Shown here: positions 5,276-9,992 of the stretch, one piece after another
How positions within the stretch are numbered: the stretch's first letter is position 1
Layout of the letters: every line of letters starts with the position of its first letter
Origin: Rhodobacter sp.
GTDB taxonomy: Bacteria > Pseudomonadota > Alphaproteobacteria > Rhodobacterales > Rhodobacteraceae
DNA length: 9,992 bases
Assembly (NCBI GenBank): GCA_027482795.1
Contig: JAIXVS010000365.1
Coordinates: forward strand, 1 to 9,992
Direction of reading: 5' to 3'
The notes under the pieces: generated by a model
Told to the model about the DNA's origin: nothing
Seen by the model: the letters and a program-made list of their open reading frames with translations, nothing else
The model's database searches: none
Translations under genes and position numbers: made by a program

Positions 5276-6396
5276 AACGCCTCCAGAACAGATTTTGCCG
5301 CGCGCATCGCGGGGGCCTCGCCGCCGCGCCCAAGGCGCTGCATGGTGACATCCATTGCGGCATTCTGCGCCGCAGGATTTTCCAGCAGCGCCAGCAGCGC
5401 GGGCGCAATTTTGTCAGGCGTGCAGTTTTTGCCAATAAATTCGGGCACACTGCGGGTTTGCGACACCAAATTCACCAACGTGACCGTATCGACCAGCGCC
5501 GCGCGCGCCATCAGCCACAGCGTCAGGCGGTTCATATCATAGGCAATCACCATCGGGCAGCTATTCGCCGCAAGTTCCAGCGACACTGTGCCAGATGCCG
5601 CCAGCGCTACATCCGCCGCCGCAAAGGCCCCCCGCTTTTCGGCCGCATCGGTGATGATCTGCGGGGCAATCGGCCAATCGGCGGTAAGTTCCGCCACCAA
5701 ATCGGCCACGCCCCGCACCGTGGGCAGCGCCACGCGCGCGTTGGGATGGACGGCCTTGATGCGCGCCAACACAGCGCCGAAAATCGGCGCAAGGCGCGCA
5801 ACCTCGCCTCTGCGCGATCCGGGCAGGCACAGGATCAGCGGGCCATCGCCCTTGAACAAAGCCGCCTCAGCGGGGCTTGCCAGCGCCTCGGATACCACAG
5901 GGTGCCCGACAAAATCGCATGTCATCTCCGCGCCTCGCATCAAGGGCGGCTCGAACGGCAGCAGCGCCAGCACATGGTCAATCACCCGCGCCATTTTCAC
6001 CGCCCGCTTTGGCCGCCACGCCCAAACGGATGGCGCAACATAATGGATGGTGCGCAGATCGGGCTGGGCGGCTTTGACCAACCCCGCCACGCGCAGGCAA
6101 AAATCGGGGCTATCAATGGTGATCAGCGCATCAGGCGCAAACTCCAGCGCCGCCGCCGCTGTCTGGGCGATACGGCGCTTCAAGGCGCGGTATTTCGGCA
6201 AAACCTCGATAATGCCCATCACCGAAAGTTCCTCCATCGGGAATAGGCTGACCAGCCCCTGCGCCTGCATCAGCGGCCCGCCCACACCTGCAAATTGCAC
6301 ATCTTTGTGAAGGTTTTGCAAAGCGCCCATCAAGGCCGCGCCCAAACGATCGCCCGAAGGCTCGCCCGCGACGATGAAAAACCTTAGCGCGCCCAT
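5272..6396 (-). CDS. lpxB: Lipid-A-disaccharide synthase
   Basis: LpxB joins UDP-2,3-diacylglucosamine and lipid X to form the beta-1,6-linked lipid A disaccharide at the cytoplasmic face of the inner membrane (glycosyltransferase family 19). The 374-aa length is usual. Motifs in order are VAGEPSGD (9-16), GVGGPLM (37-43), ITIDSPDF (92-99), HYVAPSVWAWRPKRA (118-132), GHPV (164-167), LPGSRRGE (191-198) and ASGTVSLELA in the C-terminal UDP-binding domain. ATG at 6396 starts 13 bases before the end of lpxI, in another frame, so the two are probably coupled. The downstream chrA gene overlaps its stop. Nothing in the sequence looks broken. Confidence 0.96.
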   Translation of the reverse strand: MGALRFFIVAGEPSGDRLGAALMGALQNLHKDVQFAGVGGPLMQAQGLVSLFPMEELSVMGIIEVLPKYRALKRRIAQTAAAALEFAPDALITIDSPDFCLRVAGLVKAAQPDLRTIHYVAPSVWAWRPKRAVKMARVIDHVLALLPFEPPLMRGAEMTCDFVGHPVVSEALASPAEAALFKGDGPLILCLPGSRRGEVARLAPIFGAVLARIKAVHPNARVALPTVRGVADLVAELTADWPIAPQIITDAAEKRGAFAAADVALAASGTVSLELAANSCPMVIAYDMNRLTLWLMARAALVDTVTLVNLVSQTRSVPEFIGKNCTPDKIAPALLALLENPAAQNAAMDVTMQRLGRGGEAPAMRAAKSVLEAL

Positions 6397-7178
6397 AGGG
6401 TTAGGCCAGCGGCAGTGGCAGCGGCTTGCATGATTGGCAGATCAAGGCAAATCACATCGCCCGCGCGCCAGACAATCGCGCCAAGGCCAGCACGGGCGGC
6501 ATTCTCCACAGTTGCGGGGCCCAGCGTGGGCAGATCAATGCGCAGATCTTGCCCCGCCTTGGCAGATTTATAGAACACCCCGCGCGCCGCAGGGCGCACA
6601 TCTCCAAGGGTGCACACGCTGGCCAGCATGGCATCGGTGCCAGATATAACCTCGACCGCCAAACAAATCCCGCCCGCCACAACGCAGCCCTGCCCCACGT
6701 CGACAGAGCCCAAGGCCGCAACAATGGCTTCGGCGCGCGCGGCATCGCTTTGCATATCGGCGCTAACCGCCCCCGCATAAACCCCCGCCGCAGGGATCAC
6801 CGCAGGCGCAATATCGGCCACGCCCTGCACGCCAAAGCCTGCCTCTTCAAAAATACCAATCACCGCGCGCAAAGCCCCATCATCGCCCTGCCCCATGGCC
6901 GCCAGCAATCGCGGCACCATTTGCGCAGTAGCAGGGTCAAACAGGCTGGGGTCAAGACGCGGGCGGCGCACTGCGCCTGCAAAGCACACATGAGTTACGC
7001 CGCGATCTTCCAAGTCGCGCAAAAGCAGCGCAAGGCGTTCAAGGCGAAAGGTTACGTCAACCGCAACCCCATCAGGCGCAAAGCCATCCAGCGCGCAGAT
7101 CAGCGGGCGGGCAGGCAATGCCGCCAGCAGCGCGGCAGGCAGCGCGCCTTGGCCCGCGATGATGGCAAGCGCGCTCAT
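6384..7178 (-). CDS. lpxI: UDP-2,3-diacylglucosamine diphosphatase LpxI
   Basis: LpxI hydrolyses UDP-2,3-diacylglucosamine to lipid X and UMP, giving one of the two LpxB substrates. It is the alphaproteobacterial replacement for LpxH and was formerly DUF1009. The 264-aa protein begins LAIIAGQGALP (4-14), a typical N-terminal domain start. It continues with VCFAGAVRRPRLDP (64-77), GDDGALRAVIGIFEEAGF (98-115), the inter-domain region, VISGTDAML (177-185), and the C-terminal metal-binding region with KAGQDLRIDLPTLG (207-220) and TVENAARAGLGAI (223-235). The Asp in the R-x-DLP segment probably matches the catalytic Asp of Caulobacter LpxI. The start ATG overlaps the lpxA stop as ATGA. The position between lpxA and lpxB fits its step in the pathway. 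Confidence 0.93.
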   Translation of the reverse strand: MSALAIIAGQGALPAALLAALPARPLICALDGFAPDGVAVDVTFRLERLALLLRDLEDRGVTHVCFAGAVRRPRLDPSLFDPATAQMVPRLLAAMGQGDDGALRAVIGIFEEAGFGVQGVADIAPAVIPAAGVYAGAVSADMQSDAARAEAIVAALGSVDVGQGCVVAGGICLAVEVISGTDAMLASVCTLGDVRPAARGVFYKSAKAGQDLRIDLPTLGPATVENAARAGLGAIVWRAGDVICLDLPIMQAAATAAGLTLWAR

Positions 7179-7975
7179 TTCGGGCCGAGGAAAGATCGGT
7201 CGGTCTGCGACAGGATAAACTCGACCACTTCGCGCACCTGCGCGGTAGGCGCATTTTCAGCCAAGGCGCGGGCACGTTCCACAAAACTGCCCCCCTCGCC
7301 CGCCGCCAACGCCGTATAGGCCGCGCGCAGGGCGGAAATTTCGCTGCGATCCAATCCGCGCCGCTTTAGCCCCACCAAATTCAGCCCATCCAGCACCCCG
7401 CGCGGCCCCTGTACAAGGCCGTAGGGTATCACATCATTGGTCACCATCGTCAGCGCGCCAATCATCGCGCCATGGCCAATGCGCACAAATTGATGAATGC
7501 CAGACAGCCCGCCGATCACCACATCATCGCCAATAATGCAATGCCCCGCAATCGCCACCTGATTTGCCAGTACAATGCGGCTGCCAAGCTGGGCATCATG
7601 GCCCACATGCGCGCCTGTCATGATAAGGCAATCATCGCCAACACGGGTAACCCCGCCGCCACCTTCCGTGCCCGTGTTCAGCGTGGCCCCTTCGCGGATG
7701 CGGCAGCGTGCGCCCACAATCAGGCGCGTCCTCTCGCCCTTATACTTTAAATCTTGGGGAATTTCCCCCACGCAGGCATAGGGGAAAATCACCGTACCGT
7801 CCCCCACATCCGTCCACCCCGTCACCACGGCGTGGGATTTCACGATCACGTCCGCACCAAGGCGCACTTCGGGGCCAATGATGGAAAACGGGCCAATCTG
7901 GCAGCGCGGGCCAATCACGGCCCCCGCCTCGATCACCGCCGAGGGGTGAATTATAGCATCAGGCGCAATGCTCAT
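7175..7975 (-). CDS. lpxA: UDP-N-acetylglucosamine O-acyltransferase
   Basis: LpxA moves a 3-hydroxyacyl chain from acyl carrier protein to the 3-OH of UDP-GlcNAc, the first step of lipid A synthesis. The 266-aa protein shows hexapeptide repeats (I/V-G-x-x-x-x type) over about residues 1-190, forming the left-handed beta helix, then a helical C-terminus with NLVGLKRRGLDRSEISALRAAY (199-220). His126 in GAHVGHD lines up with catalytic His125 of E. coli LpxA; His145 and His161 (IHQF) match His144 and His160. Position 174 is Ala where E. coli has the chain-length-setting Gly173. ATG overlaps the fabZ stop (ATGA), and the stop overlaps the lpxI start, so the three are translated as a chain. Confidence 0.96.
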   Translation of the reverse strand: MSIAPDAIIHPSAVIEAGAVIGPRCQIGPFSIIGPEVRLGADVIVKSHAVVTGWTDVGDGTVIFPYACVGEIPQDLKYKGERTRLIVGARCRIREGATLNTGTEGGGGVTRVGDDCLIMTGAHVGHDAQLGSRIVLANQVAIAGHCIIGDDVVIGGLSGIHQFVRIGHGAMIGALTMVTNDVIPYGLVQGPRGVLDGLNLVGLKRRGLDRSEISALRAAYTALAAGEGGSFVERARALAENAPTAQVREVVEFILSQTDRSFLGPK

Positions 7976-8439
7976 GCTTTTGGCACATCAAACATGGCCA
8001 TAAACTCGGCCTCGCAGGCCAGCTCGCCTTCAACCATGGCGCGGCCTTCAAACTTCCACACGCGCCCACCGCCGCGCAGCGCGCGCACATGCAGCTCCAT
8101 CACATCGCCTGGCACAACCTTGCGGCGAAACTTCACCTTATCGACGCCCATAAAGAACACCGTGGCGTGTTTATCGACCAAATCCATCGACAGGCCCACC
8201 AAAATGCCCGAGGTTTGCGCCATGGCTTCCACAATCATCACGCCTGGAAAAATGGGCATATTTGGGAAATGGCCCTGAAACTGCGGCTCGTTAAAGGTCA
8301 CATTCTTTATGCCCACGCAGCTTTCATTGACAATGATATCGCGCACCTTATCGACCAGCAAAAACGGATAGCGATGCGGAATGATGCGTTGGATCAGGGC
8401 CAAATCGGCGGTCAATGCGGTGGGGGATTGTTCGGTCAT
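7972..8439 (-). CDS. fabZ: 3-hydroxyacyl-ACP dehydratase FabZ
   Basis: FabZ removes water from 3-hydroxyacyl-ACP during fatty acid elongation. It competes with LpxA for the same 3-hydroxyacyl-ACP, which is probably why the two genes are paired. The 155-aa hot-dog-fold protein has IQRIIPHRYPFLLVDKV (16-32), the active-site GHFPNMPIFPGV (56-67, His57) and VEAMAQ (70-75, Glu71). FMGVDKVKFRRKVVPGD, in the second half, is also typical of the family. The start ATG at 8439 has GGAGAGG two bases upstream, a somewhat short spacing. It is preceded by a 111-base gap, so it may have its own promoter, and its stop overlaps the lpxA start. Confidence 0.96.
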   Translation of the reverse strand: MTEQSPTALTADLALIQRIIPHRYPFLLVDKVRDIIVNESCVGIKNVTFNEPQFQGHFPNMPIFPGVMIVEAMAQTSGILVGLSMDLVDKHATVFFMGVDKVKFRRKVVPGDVMELHVRALRGGGRVWKFEGRAMVEGELACEAEFMAMFDVPKA

Positions 8440-8550
8440 GACCTCTCCAAGGCGTTATCTAATGGTCTGATCACTAGCAATGAATAGATAAACTGGCAAG
8501 GTAAGCTTGGGCATAGGGCCAAAGGTAGGGCGCAGCGGGTGCGCGCAGGG
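8440..8550 (-). promoter_or_regulatory. skp-fabZ gap with dyad and possible fabZ promoter
   Basis: This 111-base gap is the only sizeable break in the envelope block. Near skp is a small GC stem GCGCA/TGCGC (8530-8534 with 8540-8544), which could attenuate readthrough. Nearer fabZ is an AT-rich inverted repeat TTATCTA (8455-8461) and TAGATAA (8485-8491), with the palindrome TGATCA between the arms (8468-8473). On the minus strand TTGCCA is followed 17 bases later by TAGTGA, a good -35 but poor -10. I read the gap as a possible internal promoter with an operator-like dyad; the evidence is weak. Confidence 0.35.
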
Positions 8551-9108
8551 CTATTTCGTGCCGTCGCCCAGAACTTCGTCAATACGCGCCACCACTGCGT
8601 CGGTGACATCAAGGCCGCGCAGCGAGACGATGACCGCCCCTTTGTCGATAATGGCCGCAGCGCCCCGTTCCACCATAAAATCGCCCAGAACCTTGGCCGC
8701 TACGGTAAAAAACTCTTTGCGCCCGTCTTGTTCCTTTAGGCGCAGCGCCTCGACGGCGGCGGCGTTCTGCGCGCGCAATTCCTGCGCCTTTTTGTCAAAA
8801 GCGGCAGCAAGGGGGGCAAAATCTGCGGCCAGCATCTGGCCGCGCTTTTGGGTCAGCGCATGTTCTTCTGCCTCTAACTCTGCATCAACGCGCCGACTGT
8901 CCGCATCCAGCTTTGCCACCTCTTGGGCGATTTTGGCCCGCAGCGCCTTGCCATACAGGCTGCGCTGGTAAAGTGCATCTTGATCCAGCGTCAAAATCGG
9001 CGATGCATCCAGCGCCGCAGGGCTGCTTTGCGCCTGTATTTGGCCTGCGGGCAGGCTTGCGGCGATCACCGCCGCAAGCCCCAATTCGCGTGCAAACCGC
9101 CAACGCAT
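8551..9108 (-). CDS. skp: OmpH/Skp family periplasmic chaperone
   Basis: Skp holds unfolded outer-membrane proteins in the periplasm and passes them to the BAM complex. The 185-aa precursor begins with a basic stretch and hydrophobic core (MRWRFARELGLAAVIAASLP), with likely signal-peptidase cleavage after AGQIQA near residue 26. The mature part opens with ILTLDQDALYQRSLYGKAL (38-56), a segment typical of OmpH. It continues as a long Ala/Glu/Lys/Gln helix region (about 57-135), the expected coiled-coil tentacles, and closes with a beta segment AAAIIDKGAVIVSLRGLDVTDAVVARID (149-176) that completes the trimer body. It starts one base after the bamA stop, so it is very likely translated with bamA, and its partner protein is the neighbouring gene product. 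Confidence 0.92.
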   Translation of the reverse strand: MRWRFARELGLAAVIAASLPAGQIQAQSSPAALDASPILTLDQDALYQRSLYGKALRAKIAQEVAKLDADSRRVDAELEAEEHALTQKRGQMLAADFAPLAAAFDKKAQELRAQNAAAVEALRLKEQDGRKEFFTVAAKVLGDFMVERGAAAIIDKGAVIVSLRGLDVTDAVVARIDEVLGDGTK

Positions 9109-9109
9109 G

Positions 9110-9991
9110 TTAGAACTTGGTCGAAATCGTCAGCTCGAAATCGCGGCTGATGTCAAAGCTTTCCTTTTGCAGCGGGCGCGAAAAGTTCATGCGCAAGGGG
9201 CCAATCGGGGTTGTCCACAAAATGGCCAAACCTGCGGCAGACCGCATCGCGCGATCGACGCCCTGCGCCGTGCCGACGTCATCCAGCCCCCAAACCGACC
9301 CCATATCCACAAACGCGCCGCCCGTGATGCCATATTCTTCTGGCAAGCCCAGTGGGAATTCCGCCTCAAAGCGCACGGATGCAAACATATTGCCGCCCAA
9401 AGCATCGCCAGCCTCGCGCGGGCCAATGCCGTTGCGTTCAAACCCGCGAAGGCCACCCGCATCAAAGAAACGATCCGTCACGCGGCTGGTATAGCCATTC
9501 AGCGAGGTGATAACCCCGCCCTCTGCCACGGCACGCAGCGTTACGTCTTCGTTGAAAATCTTGGCTTCTGCCACCGCCAGCGCATTGGATGAGACGTAAT
9601 TTACATCCCCGCCCAAGCCCGCAAAATCCTGCCCAAAGCGCAGCAAGAACCCGCCGTTGGAGACATCGGTGCCGCGCGTGTCAAAGTTAAACGTATAGCC
9701 CAAGGCCGAGGTCAGCTCGTTCCCACGCGCGGCTTCGGCTGCAATCAAACCAGATGAGGAATTAACATTGACCACACCTTCGCGCGCAGCACGATAGCGC
9801 AGTTCCAGCCGCGTCTGCTCGCCCACGGGGAATTCTAGCCCGGGCGAAATACTTGCAAGTTGGGTATCATAATTGGAATCGGCCTGCGTGGTGGTTTTGT
9901 ATTGGCCATTCAGTTTAAAGCGCAAATTGCGCCCCAACAGGGCAGGTTCGGTAAAGCCCAGCACATATTCTTGGGTATCGCGCGTGCCCGT
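9110..9991 (-). CDS. bamA: Outer membrane protein assembly factor BamA, C-terminal beta barrel (partial)
   Basis: BamA is the core of the machine that inserts beta-barrel proteins into the outer membrane. The window holds the last 293 codons of an open frame that continues past the right edge. The in-frame GTG at 9964 is internal and not a real start, because codons for TGTRDTQEYV precede it without a stop. This part is the 16-strand barrel domain of the Omp85 family. Its key mark is the L6 loop motif LRGFERNGIGPRE, matching the family pattern (V/I/L)RGF...GPR. The protein ends in ELTISTKF, with the terminal Phe expected of an outer-membrane beta-signal. Alternating hydrophobic strands such as PLRMNFSRPL are visible. 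The POTRA domains lie outside the window. It is followed one base later by skp. Confidence 0.95.
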   Translation of the reverse strand, partial: TGTRDTQEYVLGFTEPALLGRNLRFKLNGQYKTTTQADSNYDTQLASISPGLEFPVGEQTRLELRYRAAREGVVNVNSSSGLIAAEAARGNELTSALGYTFNFDTRGTDVSNGGFLLRFGQDFAGLGGDVNYVSSNALAVAEAKIFNEDVTLRAVAEGGVITSLNGYTSRVTDRFFDAGGLRGFERNGIGPREAGDALGGNMFASVRFEAEFPLGLPEEYGITGGAFVDMGSVWGLDDVGTAQGVDRAMRSAAGLAILWTTPIGPLRMNFSRPLQKESFDISRDFELTISTKF

Positions 9992-9992
9992 C

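Noticed and set aside
9110..9964. Complete 284-aa gene starting at the GTG at 9964
   Set aside because: The frame is open to the window edge and the upstream codons continue the BamA barrel sequence, so this is a truncated view of bamA.

Overview
The window looks like chromosomal DNA from an alphaproteobacterium, most likely Rhodobacteraceae (roseobacter/Rhodobacter type). Reasons: the gene order bamA-skp-fabZ-lpxA-lpxI-lpxB with LpxI in place of LpxH; an alpha-type SspB ClpXP adaptor; fumC followed by a DUF4169 protein and a small ribbon-helix-helix protein; and the 3' end of a tmRNA gene in which the tag frame lies near the end of the gene, as in the circularly permuted alphaproteobacterial form. 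GC content is moderate to high, and the start codons are ATG with Shine-Dalgarno sequences where I could check.

Layout. All protein genes lie on the minus strand, so transcription runs from right to left. (1) 9991-5272: a cell-envelope block. It holds the beta-barrel half of BamA (cut by the window edge), the periplasmic chaperone Skp/OmpH, then FabZ, LpxA, LpxI and LpxB, with a chromate-transporter family gene (ChrA-like) joined to lpxB by an ATGA overlap. Together they supply 3-hydroxyacyl-ACP and the first steps of lipid A synthesis, plus outer-membrane protein assembly. (2) 3955-3503: SspB, the adaptor that delivers ssrA-tagged proteins to ClpXP. (3) 3436-2870: a small SAM-dependent methyltransferase resembling phosphatidylethanolamine N-methyltransferase PmtA. 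(4) 2782-446: a tightly packed group of class II fumarase (fumC), a DUF4169 protein (59 aa), a ribbon-helix-helix protein and a short MTA/SAH-nucleosidase-like protein.

(5) 1-446: non-protein DNA, the most unusual part. On the plus strand, bases 7-48 encode the tmRNA proteolysis tag ANDNRAPAMALAA followed by a stop, and then a convincing H-type pseudoknot. Next comes a 67-bp tandem repeat (33-bp blocks at 107, 174 and 241, in exact register). Between it and the convergent nucleosidase gene sit two inverted copies of a compound palindromic element, which together form a very long hairpin and probably terminate transcription from both sides.

The window therefore holds both the tag-coding RNA (ssrA) and the adaptor that recognises the tag (SspB), about 3.5 kb apart. 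I see no CRISPR array, insertion sequence, tRNA or phage gene. The strongest candidate for something undescribed is the tandem array abutting the ssrA 3' end, whose first unit seems to echo the tmRNA pseudoknot.
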